Shown: piece after piece, positions 34,371 through 43,417 of the stretch
Numbering within the stretch: the first letter of the stretch is position 1
How the letters are laid out: each line of letters opens with the position of its first letter
Assembly (NCBI RefSeq): GCF_023509525.1
Contig: NZ_JAKNCJ010000002.1
Coordinates: 248,001-312,000, forward strand
Origin: Brachybacterium equifaecis
Lineage (GTDB): Bacteria > Actinomycetota > Actinomycetes > Actinomycetales > Dermabacteraceae
Length of the DNA stretch: 64,000 nt
Direction of reading: 5' to 3'
The notes under the pieces: generated by a model
Told to the model about the DNA's origin: nothing
The model's input: only the letters and a program-made list of their open reading frames with translations
Database searches by the model: none
Translations under genes and position numbers: made by a program

Positions 34371-37209
34371 TCGGTGCGTAGCGCAGCAGCAGGCGCTTCT
34401 TCCCGTGCGGCTCCTTGAACTGCACCTCGACCTGCGTCTTCTCGCCCTGGCCGGCGACTTCGGTGACCGTGCCCATGCCGAAGGAGTCGTGGGTGACGCG
34501 GTCGCCGACGGCGAGCGAGGGCAGGTCCGCGAGCGCGCGCGCGGGCTTGCCGGAGCCGAAGCTCGGCCGGTTGACGTCGGCCCGTCCGCCTCCGCGGCCT
34601 CCGCTGAAGGACGGGCCCCGCCCGCCGCCGGAGCCGCCGAACCCCGAGCCGCCGTAGCTGGATCCGCCATAGCTCGAGCCGCCGTATCCGGCGCCCGAGA
34701 GGGAGCTGCCGGCGCGCGCGACGTCGAGCACAGCGTCGGGGATCTCATCGAGGAAGCGCGAGCCCGGGAAGAACTGCGGGGCGCCCCAGGTCGCGCGCAT
34801 CTGCGCGCGCGTGATGTAGAGCTTCTCGCGAGCGCGCGTGATGCCGACGTACGCGAGGCGCCGCTCCTCCTCGAGCTGCTCGGGATCCCCCAGCGTGCGC
34901 TGGTGCGGGAAGGTGCCGTCCTCCAGACCCGTGAGGAAGACGACCGGGAACTCGAGGCCCTTGGCGGTGTGCAGGGTCATGAGGGTGACGAACTGATCCT
35001 CCTGGCCGGGGATCTGGTCGGCGTCGGCGACCAGCGAGACCTTCTCGAGGAACTGGTCGAGCAGGCTCGCCGCAGGTGCGCCCGCGAGCGGATCCGCTGC
35101 GATCGCCGCCTCCTGGGCAGATGGCGTCGTGGACGTCGGCAGAGCGGAATCCTCGGCGGCGGAGCCGGGCTCGCCTGCCGCAGCGGAAGTCTCCTGCACA
35201 TCCCCGGCAGCCGCGGAAGCCGCTCCGGCGGCGCCGGCCGCCTCGTCCTCGTCCTCGTCCTCTTCGAACTCGCTCGCCGCGGCCGCGACGGCCTCGGCCT
35301 GCGCCTCGAACTCGCTCGCGACGCTCACGAGCTCGGCGAGGTTCTCCAGGCGGGATTCGTCCTGCGGATCATCGCTGCCCTGCAGCTCGGCGTAGTAGCC
35401 CGAGCGCTGCAGCACCTCCTCGACGAGCTCCGCCGGGCTCGCGCCCGCTTCGAGGACGCCCCGGAGGTCGTCGAGCATCGAGACGAACAGCCGCACCGAG
35501 TTCAGCGAGCGCGTGGCGATGCCGGGCGCTTCGTCGGCCCGGCGCAGCGCCTCGCCGAAGCTGATGCGCTCCTGCTCGGCGAGCAGCGCGATCGCTGCCT
35601 CGGCGCGGTCGCCGATGCCGCGCTTGGGCACATTGAGGATGCGGCGCAGGTTGATCTCGTCGTCGGGATTGGCGAGGACTTGCAGGTATGCGAGCGCGTC
35701 CTTGATCTCCCGCCGCTCGTAGAAGCGCGTGCCGCCCACGACCTTGTACGGCAGGCCCACCCGGATCAGCTGATCCTCGAGCGCGCGGGACTGGGCGTTG
35801 GCCCGGTAGAAGATCGCGACGTCGCTCGCGCGGCGCCCCGAGTCGACCAGGGCGTCGATCTGCCGGCCGATGTAGCGGGCCTCCGCCTGCTCGTCGTCGG
35901 CGACGTAGAGGGTGATGGGCTCCCCCTCCCCCTCGGCCGTCCAGAGATTCTTCTTGCGGCGGCCCTGGTTCTCCTCGATCACCGCGTTCGCGGCGGTGAG
36001 GATGTTCTGGGTCGAGCGGTAGTTCTGCTCGAGCACGATCGTGCGCGCGGTCGGGAAGTCCTGCTCGAACTCCACGATGTTGCGGATCGTCGCGCCGCGG
36101 AAGGCGTAGATCGACTGGTCGGAGTCGCCCACCACGGTGAGGTCGGCGCGGGGATCATCGCCCACCAGCTCCCGCACCAGGGCGTACTGCGCCGGGTTCG
36201 TGTCCTGGTACTCGTCCACCAGCACGTGCCGGAAGCGGCGGCGGTAGCCCTCGCGGATCGCCGGATTGCCCTGCAGCACACCGACGGTCAGGCCGATGAG
36301 GTCGTCGAAGTCGACGGCGTTGGCCTGGCGCAGACGCTCGGTGTACGCGGTGAAGACCTGGGCGATGGACTTCTCCCACGGGTTCTTCGCGCTCTCCGCC
36401 TGATCCGCGAAGTCGATGGGGTCCACCAGGTCGTTCTTCAGCGAGGAGATCTTCGAGGCGATCCCGCGCGGAGGGTTCTTCTTCGTGTCGAGCCCGAAAT
36501 CCTTCGCGATGTTCGTGATCAGGCGCAGCGAATCGGCCGAGTCGTAGATCGTGAACGAGCTGCGCAGGCCCGCGGCGTCGTGCTCGCGCCGCAGGATCCG
36601 CACGCACGCGGAGTGGAAGGTCGAGACCCACATGGACCGCGCCGCGGGGCCGACGAGCTCCGCCACGCGCTCGCGCATCTCCGCGGCCGCCTTGTTGGTG
36701 AAGGTGATCGCGAGGATCTCCCCGGGCATCGCCTCGCCGGAGCGCAGCAGGTGGGCGATGCGGCGGGTCAGCACGCGGGTCTTGCCGGAGCCTGCGCCCG
36801 CGACGATGAGCAGGGGGCTGCCGCGATGCTCGACCGCTTCGCGCTGGGGCGGGTTCAGCCCCTCGACGAGCTCTGCGAGGGCCGACGGGTCTCCGCCTCC
36901 CCAGGGCGCGCGGCGCGGCTCATCGCGATAGGCGGAGCCGCCGTGACCGGTCGGGATCGGGGGGACGGGCAGGTGCGCGAAGGGGCTCTCCTCGCCTGCA
37001 GGCGCGAAGGCGCCCGCCGCGGAGTCGTCCTCGGGCGGGACGTCCTCCTCCAGCGGCGGCGCCTCCCCCAGCTCGGGCGCCTCGTGCAGTCCGGGCGCCC
37101 CGTGCGGAGCGGGCGGGTCCTGCGGAGCGGGCGCGTCGGGACCCACCCGGACCCCGCTCAGGCGGCGGAAGGAATCGGGCAGGGACATGTCATCGAACAG
37201 TGAGCTCAT
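34357..37209 (-). CDS. pcrA: ATP-dependent DNA helicase PcrA/UvrD
   Basis: A 950-residue superfamily-1A helicase. Walker A AGAGSGKT lies near residue 140 after a Pro/Glu-rich N-terminal tail, followed by VDEYQDTNPAQY (motif II), VVGDSDQSIYAFRGA (motif III), NYRS (motif IV) and VTLMTLHTAKGLEFPVVF/ITRAREKLYI (V, VI). A low-complexity acidic insert lies between the second helicase part and the LMTLHTAKG block. The C-terminal Tudor-like part (VGDRVTHDSFGMGTV) is retained. It unwinds DNA in nucleotide excision and mismatch repair and displaces RNA polymerase. ATG 37209 has GGAG upstream. Confidence 0.96.
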   Translation of the reverse strand: MSSLFDDMSLPDSFRRLSGVRVGPDAPAPQDPPAPHGAPGLHEAPELGEAPPLEEDVPPEDDSAAGAFAPAGEESPFAHLPVPPIPTGHGGSAYRDEPRRAPWGGGDPSALAELVEGLNPPQREAVEHRGSPLLIVAGAGSGKTRVLTRRIAHLLRSGEAMPGEILAITFTNKAAAEMRERVAELVGPAARSMWVSTFHSACVRILRREHDAAGLRSSFTIYDSADSLRLITNIAKDFGLDTKKNPPRGIASKISSLKNDLVDPIDFADQAESAKNPWEKSIAQVFTAYTERLRQANAVDFDDLIGLTVGVLQGNPAIREGYRRRFRHVLVDEYQDTNPAQYALVRELVGDDPRADLTVVGDSDQSIYAFRGATIRNIVEFEQDFPTARTIVLEQNYRSTQNILTAANAVIEENQGRRKKNLWTAEGEGEPITLYVADDEQAEARYIGRQIDALVDSGRRASDVAIFYRANAQSRALEDQLIRVGLPYKVVGGTRFYERREIKDALAYLQVLANPDDEINLRRILNVPKRGIGDRAEAAIALLAEQERISFGEALRRADEAPGIATRSLNSVRLFVSMLDDLRGVLEAGASPAELVEEVLQRSGYYAELQGSDDPQDESRLENLAELVSVASEFEAQAEAVAAAASEFEEDEDEDEAAGAAGAASAAAGDVQETSAAAGEPGSAAEDSALPTSTTPSAQEAAIAADPLAGAPAASLLDQFLEKVSLVADADQIPGQEDQFVTLMTLHTAKGLEFPVVFLTGLEDGTFPHQRTLGDPEQLEEERRLAYVGITRAREKLYITRAQMRATWGAPQFFPGSRFLDEIPDAVLDVARAGSSLSGAGYGGSSYGGSSYGGSGFGGSGGGRGPSFSGGRGGGRADVNRPSFGSGKPARALADLPSLAVGDRVTHDSFGMGTVTEVAGQGEKTQVEVQFKEPHGKKRLLLRYAPITKL

Positions 37210-37285
37210 CGCCGCTCCAGGATAGGCGGAGCAGCCGACATCCGGCCGAGAGGCGCCGGCAGCAGGCCCGTGGGACACTGCCGCC

Positions 37286-38467
37286 ATGCACAGTGCTGAT
37301 CGCTCCACGCCGTCCGACGCCCCCTCGGACAGCGCGGAGGCGATCGCGCAGGAGCTCCTCCGCCCGCGATCCGAGACCCTGAGGCCCTCGCGAGCGGTGT
37401 GGGCGCTGCTCTCCCTCGCACTCCTCGTCGCCCTGCTCCTGTGGCTGCTGCCGCTCGTGGTGGGCGCATCCTGGACGGAGATCTCCGCCGGGCTCGGGGC
37501 GCTGCCGCCGTGGGTCCTCCTCGCCGCTCTCGCACTCGGCGCGCTCGCTTTCGCCCTGGAGGCGCTCGCTCTGCGCGCCGCCGTCCCCGGCTCGCCCGCA
37601 CCGGCCGCCCTGCAGGCCCACGGCGCCTCCATGGCGCTCACCCTGCTGGTGCCCGGGGGATCGCTGCTGGGGATCGGCGCAGTCAGCGCGATCCTGCACC
37701 GGCGCGGGCTGCCCCTCGGCGCGATCCTCACGGGGATCGTGACCTTCTCCGTCGCCGATATCGCGATCGGCGGCATCGCGGTGCCGCTCGCGGGCGTCCT
37801 CTCCTACGCCGCGCTCTCCGCCGGCACCGCGCTCCCGGGCACCTGGGTCGCGGTTCTCGTCGCGCTGCTCGGCGCCCTCCTCAGCGCGGCCGCCGTCGCG
37901 CTCCTCGCGCACCGCGCCGCATTCCTCTCCGTGCTGGAGACCGTGGTCCCGCTGCTCGACCGCGGCGCCTGGGGCGCTGGGGCCGACGGGGCCGACGGCG
38001 ACGCTGTCGCCGGCACGGTGCCCGCAGGCCAGGATGGGGGCACCCAAGCGGTCATCGCTTCCGCCCTCGCGGTGCGCGACGGCGCCGCGCACCGCCTGCG
38101 CAACCGCGGGGCGCAGATCGCCCTGCCGCTGCTGCTCGCGAGGGCCCTGCAGCTGGGCGCTCTCGCGCTGGCGATCCATGCGAGCGGTTTCGGGATCGGG
38201 GCAGCGGCGACGGTCGGAGTGTTCCTCGTGGCGCGCACAGTCGCGCTCGTTCCCCTCACCCCCGGTGGAGGCGGGCTCACGGAGGCTGCCGCGGCCGCCG
38301 TGCTCGTGGCTCTCGGGATGCCGGGCGCAGCAGCGGCGACCTCTGCGCTCGTGCTGAGCCTCGCGACCTTGGCGGCGCCTCTGCTGCTGGGGGCCGCGTG
38401 CGGCCTGACGGCGCTCCTCGTGCCGGGTCGGAGAGGGCCCGGGATGCACGAAGGGCGCCGCCCCTGA
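37286..38467 (+). CDS. Lysylphosphatidylglycerol-synthase-TM/UPF0104-like membrane protein
   Basis: 393 residues with about 8 membrane helices. The signature RTVALVPLTPGGGGLTEAA near 310-330 resembles the flippase-like UPF0104/YbhN family and the membrane part of MprF. A cytosolic loop around 220-245 is low-complexity. There is no catalytic aminoacyl-transfer domain, so a lipid-flipping or polyprenyl-related role is inferred. GACACT lies 6 nt before ATG. Divergent from pcrA. Confidence 0.85.
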   Translation: MHSADRSTPSDAPSDSAEAIAQELLRPRSETLRPSRAVWALLSLALLVALLLWLLPLVVGASWTEISAGLGALPPWVLLAALALGALAFALEALALRAAVPGSPAPAALQAHGASMALTLLVPGGSLLGIGAVSAILHRRGLPLGAILTGIVTFSVADIAIGGIAVPLAGVLSYAALSAGTALPGTWVAVLVALLGALLSAAAVALLAHRAAFLSVLETVVPLLDRGAWGAGADGADGDAVAGTVPAGQDGGTQAVIASALAVRDGAAHRLRNRGAQIALPLLLARALQLGALALAIHASGFGIGAAATVGVFLVARTVALVPLTPGGGGLTEAAAAAVLVALGMPGAAAATSALVLSLATLAAPLLLGAACGLTALLVPGRRGPGMHEGRRP

Positions 38468-38530
38468 TCCTCTCGGATCGGCTGGGCGACGCCCTCACGG
38501 AATGCGGGCTCTCGGAGACACTGACGCTCC

Positions 38531-38624
38531 GAGCTCACCGCTGCTGCGCTGAGCGCTCCCGCACTGCTGGGAGCTCTCCGGTGATGCTCAGAGCTCTCTA
38601 GTGCTGCTCGGAGCTCTCTGCGAG
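38531..38624. repeat. Degenerate 20-bp tandem repeat across the bldC-like stop codon
   Basis: About five units with period 20 bp and consensus GAGCTCTCnnGTGCTGCTCG. The last unit and a half are inside the bldC-like gene (encoding the ESSEQH tail) and the rest lie just downstream. The clearest units start at 38571, 38591 and 38611. Copies drift further from the gene, as if the 3' end had been duplicated outwards. Confidence 0.7.
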
Positions 38625-38819
38625 CAGGCGCTCGACCTCTTCGCGCCGGTACCGGCGATGGCCGCCGAGGGTGCGCAGGGGGGAGAGCTTGCCGGACATC
38701 GCCCAGCGGGTGACGGTCTTCGGATCGACGCGGAAGAGCCTCGCCACCTCTGCCGGTGTGAGCAGGGCAGAATAGGTCGTTCCGCTATCCATGGGTTGCT
38801 GTTCTGGAGCTGCAGCCAT
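38598..38819 (-). CDS. bldC: BldC-like MerR-type DNA-binding regulator
   Basis: A 73-residue single-domain winged-helix protein. The core LLTPAEVARLFRVDPKTVTRW then LRTLGGHRRYRREEVERLL matches Streptomyces BldC in sequence and length. BldC polymerises cooperatively on direct repeats and controls developmental timing there; in a non-sporulating relative the targets are unknown. The start is uncertain: ATG at 38819, or ATG at 38792 (64 residues), which aligns better with BldC. The C-terminal ESSEQH is part of a short tandem repeat. Confidence 0.88.
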   Translation of the reverse strand: MAAAPEQQPMDSGTTYSALLTPAEVARLFRVDPKTVTRWAMSGKLSPLRTLGGHRRYRREEVERLLAESSEQH

Positions 38820-39216
38820 TGGGGGGGGTCCCCTTTCTAGGGTGTTGGGGCCAAGGTTGCTGAGTTGAGTCTACCGAGCACGCCTCCGAGCACTTCGCCG
38901 TCATCCCGCCCAAAAGCGGGCATACCGGTACATTTCGTGATGATTCACCTGATCTTCGGTGCCTGAACTGTCGAACTGCCCGGGAAATGTGAGGCAATCC
39001 GACGAAACCTGAGGACATCCTGATCCCCGCCCGGCGCATTGCGAGCACTCCCCGCCCGAGGAGCAGCCTGCCGCCGAGGGGCGCGCAGACCCGCTCCGGC
39101 CGCGCCCCGGGGCCCGAGGAGACGCCGACCCCGGGGAGGGGGTAGGATTGGGATCCGTACAATCGCCATCGCCCGGGCTCGCGCGCCCGCCAGTCGACGC
39201 ACAGGGGGTCAGATCT
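38820..39216. promoter_or_regulatory. Intergenic promoter region, bldC-like and DUF3073 genes
   Basis: 397 bases between divergent genes with no convincing open frame. TACAAT (39158-39163) on the plus strand is the best -10 for the DUF3073 gene, giving about 47 nt of leader. On the minus strand TAGACT near 38870 may serve the bldC-like gene. A small CCCGC/GCGGG hairpin lies near 38917. I see no repeat array here. Confidence 0.5.
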
Positions 39217-39447
39217 ATGGGTCGTGGCCGACAGAAAGCCAAGCAGACCAAGGTGGCCCGGGACCTCAAGTACTACAGCCCCCCGACGGACCTCACTGCC
39301 CTGCAGCGAGAGCTCCAGTCCGGAGCGGCTCCCTCCACCCGGCGCACCGAGGATCGCGAAGAGTGGTCCGATGACAGCTCGTGGAGCGAGAGCGACAGCT
39401 GGGCTGCACGCAATGAGGGCCCGTCAGCACCCGCTCGCCGGCGCTGA
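39217..39447 (+). CDS. DUF3073 family protein
   Basis: 76 residues. GRGRQKAKQTKVARDLKYYSP at the N-terminus is the DUF3073 signature of actinobacteria, followed by an acidic Ser/Trp-rich part (EEWSDDSSWSESDSW). Very hydrophilic, no helices of membrane type. Function unknown. It sits beside purM as in related genomes, with a terminator between them. Confidence 0.9.
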   Translation: MGRGRQKAKQTKVARDLKYYSPPTDLTALQRELQSGAAPSTRRTEDREEWSDDSSWSESDSWAARNEGPSAPARRR

Positions 39448-39459
39448 ACCACCGCTGCG

Positions 39460-39501
39460 CATGGCGAAGGGACGATCCTGAGGGATCGTCCCTTCGCCAT
39501 G
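39460..39501. terminator. Bidirectional terminator between DUF3073 gene and purM
   Basis: A perfect 19-bp stem (CATGGCGAAGGGACGATCC and complement) with TGAG loop, between two convergent gene ends (39447 and 39510). It can serve both genes. Confidence 0.9.
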
Positions 39502-39509
39502 TCCGGGGC

Positions 39510-40646
39510 TCAGGCCCAGCCGTCGTGCGTTCCCGTGACCAGGACCGCCCCGCCGACGACGCCCTTCGCGCCGGCCACGCGCACGTCGGCCCGCCCCGGC
39601 TCGGGAGCGTCGGCATCGGCGAGCACCTCGCCGATCACTCGCGCCGGCAGGCCGCGGTCCGCGAGCAGCCGCACCGCGGCGTCGGCCTGCTCGGGGGCGG
39701 CCACGGCGACCATCCCCATGCCCATGTTGAGCGTCGCCTCGAGATCCTTCAGCTCCACCCCGCCCCACGCGCGCACGCGCTCGAAGACGGCCGGCGGAGC
39801 CCAGCTCGCGCGATCGATCCGCGCGGTCACGCCCTGGGGCAGGACGCGCGCGAGATTCGCCGCGAGCCCGCCGCCGGTCACGTGGCTGAGGGCGCGCACG
39901 CCGGCGCCCGCCTCGCTCGCGAGCAGCGCGAGGAGATCCCCGGTGTAGATGCGGGTCGGCTCGAGCAGCTCCGCGCCGAGGGTGCGGGAGAACTCGGGGA
40001 TCTCGGCGTCGAGCGCGAGGCCCTGGCGGGCGATGACCGCGCGCACCAGGGAGTAGCCGTTGGAGTGCAGGCCTGAGGCCTCCATGCCGATGACGACGTC
40101 TCCCGCCTGCACGCGGTGCGCGCCGAGGAGGTCATCGGCCTCGACCACGCCGACGGCGGCGCCGGCGACGTCGTAGTCCTCGGGCCCCATGAGGCCGGGA
40201 TGCTCCGCGGTCTCTCCGCCGACGAGCGCGCAGCCGGCGATCCGGCAGCCCTCGGCGATGCCGCGCACGATGTCGGCGATGCGCTCGGGCACGACCTGGC
40301 CGCAGGCGATGTAGTCGGTCATCGCCAGCGGGCGGGCGCCGACCACCACGATGTCGTCGACGACCATGCCCACGAGATCCTGGCCGATGGTGTCGTGCAC
40401 ATCCATCGCCTGGGCGATCGCGATCTTCGTGCCCACGCCGTCGGTGCTCGAGGCCAGCAGGGGCCGGCGGTACTCCTTGAGCGCCGAGACGTCGAGCAGG
40501 CCCGCGAAGGCGCCCACTCCGCCGAGCACCTCGGGGCCGTGGGTCGCGGAGACCGCCGCCTTCATCAGTTCGACGGCGCGGTCTCCCGCCTCGGTGTCGA
40601 CGCCGGCGGCGGCGTAGCTCAGCGCGGGGGTGGTCTCGGCGCTCAT
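39510..40646 (-). CDS. purM: Phosphoribosylformylglycinamidine cyclo-ligase
   Basis: A 378-residue AIR synthetase of purine synthesis. The ATP/phosphate-binding STDGVGTK block, VVDDIVVVGARPLAMTDYIACG, CALVGGETAEHPG and GLHSNGYSLVR are intact. ATG at 40646 overlaps the purF stop as ATGA, so it is the downstream, coupled gene of the purF-purM operon. Confidence 0.97.
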   Translation of the reverse strand: MSAETTPALSYAAAGVDTEAGDRAVELMKAAVSATHGPEVLGGVGAFAGLLDVSALKEYRRPLLASSTDGVGTKIAIAQAMDVHDTIGQDLVGMVVDDIVVVGARPLAMTDYIACGQVVPERIADIVRGIAEGCRIAGCALVGGETAEHPGLMGPEDYDVAGAAVGVVEADDLLGAHRVQAGDVVIGMEASGLHSNGYSLVRAVIARQGLALDAEIPEFSRTLGAELLEPTRIYTGDLLALLASEAGAGVRALSHVTGGGLAANLARVLPQGVTARIDRASWAPPAVFERVRAWGGVELKDLEATLNMGMGMVAVAAPEQADAAVRLLADRGLPARVIGEVLADADAPEPGRADVRVAGAKGVVGGAVLVTGTHDGWA

Positions 40647-42184
40647 GCGGGGGCGTTCTCCTTGGTGTCGTGCGCGGGGTTCTCGTGCAGGGGTTCGGCA
40701 GCGGCGGCGCGAGCACCCTCCTCGCGCACCTCCAGCACGCTCTTGCCGAGCACCCGGGGGTCAGGGAGCGGAACGGGGTACTCGCCGGTGAAGCAGGCGG
40801 TGCACAGGCGCTCCCGGGGCTGCTCGGTCGCGGCGATCATGCCCTCCTGAGACACGAAGCCGAGCGAATCGGCCCCGATGGAGCGGGCGATCTCCTCGAC
40901 GTCCAGCCCGTTGGCGATGAGCTCGGCGCGCGTGGCGAAGTCGATGCCGTAGTAGCAGGGCCAGGTCACCGGCGGGGAGGAGATCCGCACGTGGACCTCG
41001 GCGGCGCCGGCCTCGCGCAGCATCTTCACCACGGCGCGCTGAGTGTTGCCGCGCACGATCGAGTCGTCGATGACCACCAGGCGCTTGCCCGCGATGATCT
41101 CCGTCAGCGGGTTCAGCTTGAGCCGGATGCCGAGCTGGCGGATGGTCTGGCTGGGCTGGATGAACGTGCGGCCGACGTACGCGTTCTTCACCATGCCCTG
41201 GCCGTAGGGGATGCCGGACTCCTGCGCATAGCCGATCGCGGCGGGGGTGCCGGATTCAGGGGTCGGGATCACGAGATCCGCCTCCACCGGGAACTCGCGC
41301 GCGAGCTGTCGGCCCATCTCCAGCCGCGCCGCATTCACGTTGCGCCCGGCGATCTGCGTATCGGGCCGTGCGAGGTAGACGTACTCGAAGACGCAGCCCT
41401 TGGGCTGCGGCTCGAGCACCTGCTCGCTGCGCAGGCCCTGGGAGTCGATGGTGATCATCTCGCCGGGCTTCACCTCGCGCACGAAGCTCGCGCCGCAGAT
41501 GTCCAGCGCAGCGGTCTCCGAGGCGACCACCCAGCCGCGCTCGAGGCGCCCGAGCACCAGCGGGCGGATGCCCTGCGGGTCGCGCGCCGCGTACAGCGTG
41601 GTCTCGTCCATCAGGGTGAAGCAGTAGGCGCCGCGCAGGTGCGGCATGAGGTCCCGCAGCGCCTCGCCGAGGTCGCCCTCGGTGTCCAGGAGCGCGGTGA
41701 CCAGGGCCGTGTCGGTGGTGTTGCCGCGCGCGATCTCGCCGCGACCGGGGGTGCGGCCGCCGTGGCGCTCGCGGAGCATCGTCACGAGCTCCTGGGTGTT
41801 GACCAGGTTGCCGTTGTGCGCGAGGGCGACCGTCCCCTCGGCGCGCGCGCCGAGGGTGGGCTGGGCATTGGACCAGACGGAGCCGCCGGTGGTCGAGTAG
41901 CGCGCGTGGCCGATCGCGATGTGGCCGGTCAGGGCGCTCAGCGCAGATTCGTCGAAGACCTGGGAGACCAGTCCCATGTCCTTGTAGACGAGGATCTGCT
42001 CGCCGTCGCTCGTGGCGATCCCGGCCGACTCCTGACCGCGGTGCTGGAGCGCGTAGAGCCCGTAGTACGTGAGCTTCGCGACCTCCTCACCGGGCGCGAA
42101 GACGCCGAAGACCCCGCAGGCATCCTGAGGACCCTTCTCCCCTGGGAGCAGGTCGTGCGAAAGCTTTCCGTCACCGCGCAGCAC
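40643..42184 (-). CDS. purF: Amidophosphoribosyltransferase
   Basis: A 513-residue enzyme of the first committed purine step, making phosphoribosylamine from PRPP and glutamine. The 22-residue leader ends before C23 (DACGVFGVF), the glutaminase nucleophile freed by self-cleavage. The PRPP loop VVIDDSIVRGNT and a C-terminal CxxC (LCTACFTGEYP) of the 4Fe-4S form are present. GTG start at 42184 with GATGAT 6 nt upstream. A 9-bp inverted repeat spans the start. Confidence 0.97.
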   Translation of the reverse strand: MLRGDGKLSHDLLPGEKGPQDACGVFGVFAPGEEVAKLTYYGLYALQHRGQESAGIATSDGEQILVYKDMGLVSQVFDESALSALTGHIAIGHARYSTTGGSVWSNAQPTLGARAEGTVALAHNGNLVNTQELVTMLRERHGGRTPGRGEIARGNTTDTALVTALLDTEGDLGEALRDLMPHLRGAYCFTLMDETTLYAARDPQGIRPLVLGRLERGWVVASETAALDICGASFVREVKPGEMITIDSQGLRSEQVLEPQPKGCVFEYVYLARPDTQIAGRNVNAARLEMGRQLAREFPVEADLVIPTPESGTPAAIGYAQESGIPYGQGMVKNAYVGRTFIQPSQTIRQLGIRLKLNPLTEIIAGKRLVVIDDSIVRGNTQRAVVKMLREAGAAEVHVRISSPPVTWPCYYGIDFATRAELIANGLDVEEIARSIGADSLGFVSQEGMIAATEQPRERLCTACFTGEYPVPLPDPRVLGKSVLEVREEGARAAAAEPLHENPAHDTKENAPA

Positions 42185-42208
42185 TGCCCCATCATCGCAC
42201 AGTGCTGC
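42178..42208. promoter_or_regulatory. Inverted repeat over the purF start
   Basis: GCAGCACTG and CAGTGCTGC, 9-bp perfect arms with 13-bp spacer, covering the purF GTG and its presumed -10. It could be an operator for a purine repressor or an mRNA hairpin. No matching copy was found at purA or purM. Confidence 0.45.
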
Positions 42209-42233
42209 AGCCCCGGCGGCGCGCCGTGCCTGC

Positions 42234-42623
42234 TCAGCGACGCGATGAGCGTGTCGGCGCGGAGCGATTGCGGCGCGCGTCGACCAGTGCGGCGATCGCC
42301 GCGAGCGGCATGCCGATGAACAGCGCGCCGATCGCAGCGAAGTAGGCGATTCCCGCGATCCAGAACGTCTGGGTCGCGAGCGCCGCGATCACGCCGATCA
42401 GCGCGCCGACGGCGATCGCGATCAGCACCCACAGCCCGAGCGCCGGGGTGCGGCTGCGGCGCGCGTACAGCGCCGTGGTCTGCGGTCGCGCCGCGTCCGC
42501 GCCGTCGGCCTTTGCCTCGGTGCCCGCGGGGACGTCGGCGGCGGCGGGGTCGGCGGCCACGGGGTCGGCGGCCGCGGGGTCGGCGGCCGCGGGGGTGGAA
42601 TCGGGGGCGGTCTCGGGGGTCAC
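42234..42623 (-). CDS. Small two-helix membrane protein
   Basis: 129 residues. The first 45 are Ala/Asp/Pro-rich repeats (ADPAAADPVAADPAAAD) and look disordered. Two membrane helices follow (LGLWVLIAIAVGALIGVIAAL and WIAGIAYFAAIGALFIGMPL) and a short basic tail. GTG at 42623 overlaps the cutC stop as GTGA. Function unknown. Confidence 0.65.
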   Translation of the reverse strand: MTPETAPDSTPAAADPAAADPVAADPAAADVPAGTEAKADGADAARPQTTALYARRSRTPALGLWVLIAIAVGALIGVIAALATQTFWIAGIAYFAAIGALFIGMPLAAIAALVDARRNRSAPTRSSRR

Positions 42624-43417
42624 AGCTCTCCTGCAGCATCGACGGCGGCCTGGACGACCGCCGTATCGGTTCGGGTCTCCGGGTCGCTCTCCCCGGGCGC
42701 GAGCGGGGTGCGGCGCCGCGCGGAGAGGTGGATGTCCTCCACCCCCGCGGTCTGCACCAGGTCGCGGATGTGGGCGGGGCGGATGCCTCCGCCGGCGCAC
42801 ACGTCGATCAGTCCGTCGGCCGCGCGCACCATCTGCGCGAGGCAGTCGGCCCCGTCGATCGCGCGCTGCGCGCCGCCGGAGGAGAGCACGCGGTGGAAGC
42901 CGAGCAGCATGAGCTGCTCCATGGCGGCCGTGCGGTCGGCGTCGGTCGGCATCGCGTCCAGGGCGCGGTGGAAGGTCAGGGTGAGGCTGCGCAGCTGGGC
43001 GGTCGCCGCCTCCAGGGCGGCATCGCGGATCGCGCCGACGGCCGGCGCATCGACGGCGCACTGCGGCGTCAGCGCGCCGATCACGACCCCCGCGGCCCCG
43101 GCGCGCACGCTGCGGGCGGCCTGCTGCGCCATCAGATCGATCTCCTCGGGGCTGTAGACGAACTCGCCCTCCCCGGTGAGCCCCTCCCCCGCGCTCGCGC
43201 GGCTGCGCACCAGCACGTGGACCCCGAATCCGGGCTTCGCCTCGCGCTCCTCCACGAGCCGCGCGGCGGCCTGCGCGCACTCGGCCACGAGCGCGGCATC
43301 CGGAGTGAGGCCTCCGCGGCTGAGGTCCGCGCACAGCTCCACGCGGGCGGCGCCCGACTGCGCGGCGACCACGAGCCCGGCGACGTCCTCCACGGCGATC
43401 TCGACGGCGACGCTCAC
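42620..43417 (-). CDS. cutC: CutC family protein (copper homeostasis)
   Basis: A 265-residue TIM-barrel protein of the CutC family: VELCADLSRGGLTP, GVHVLVRSR, FVYSPEEIDLM, GVVIGALT, LTFHRALD, LSSGGAQRAIDG and GGGIRPAHI. CutC was named for copper tolerance in E. coli, though that role is disputed. GTG start overlaps the sterol-carrier-family stop as GTGA. Its place in the purine cluster is not obviously functional. Confidence 0.92.
   Translation of the reverse strand: MSVAVEIAVEDVAGLVVAAQSGAARVELCADLSRGGLTPDAALVAECAQAAARLVEEREAKPGFGVHVLVRSRASAGEGLTGEGEFVYSPEEIDLMAQQAARSVRAGAAGVVIGALTPQCAVDAPAVGAIRDAALEAATAQLRSLTLTFHRALDAMPTDADRTAAMEQLMLLGFHRVLSSGGAQRAIDGADCLAQMVRAADGLIDVCAGGGIRPAHIRDLVQTAGVEDIHLSARRRTPLAPGESDPETRTDTAVVQAAVDAAGEL

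Noticed and set aside
38785-39269. Minus-strand open frames between bldC-like and DUF3073 genes
   Set aside because: No ribosome-binding site, no family features and composition like shadow frames.
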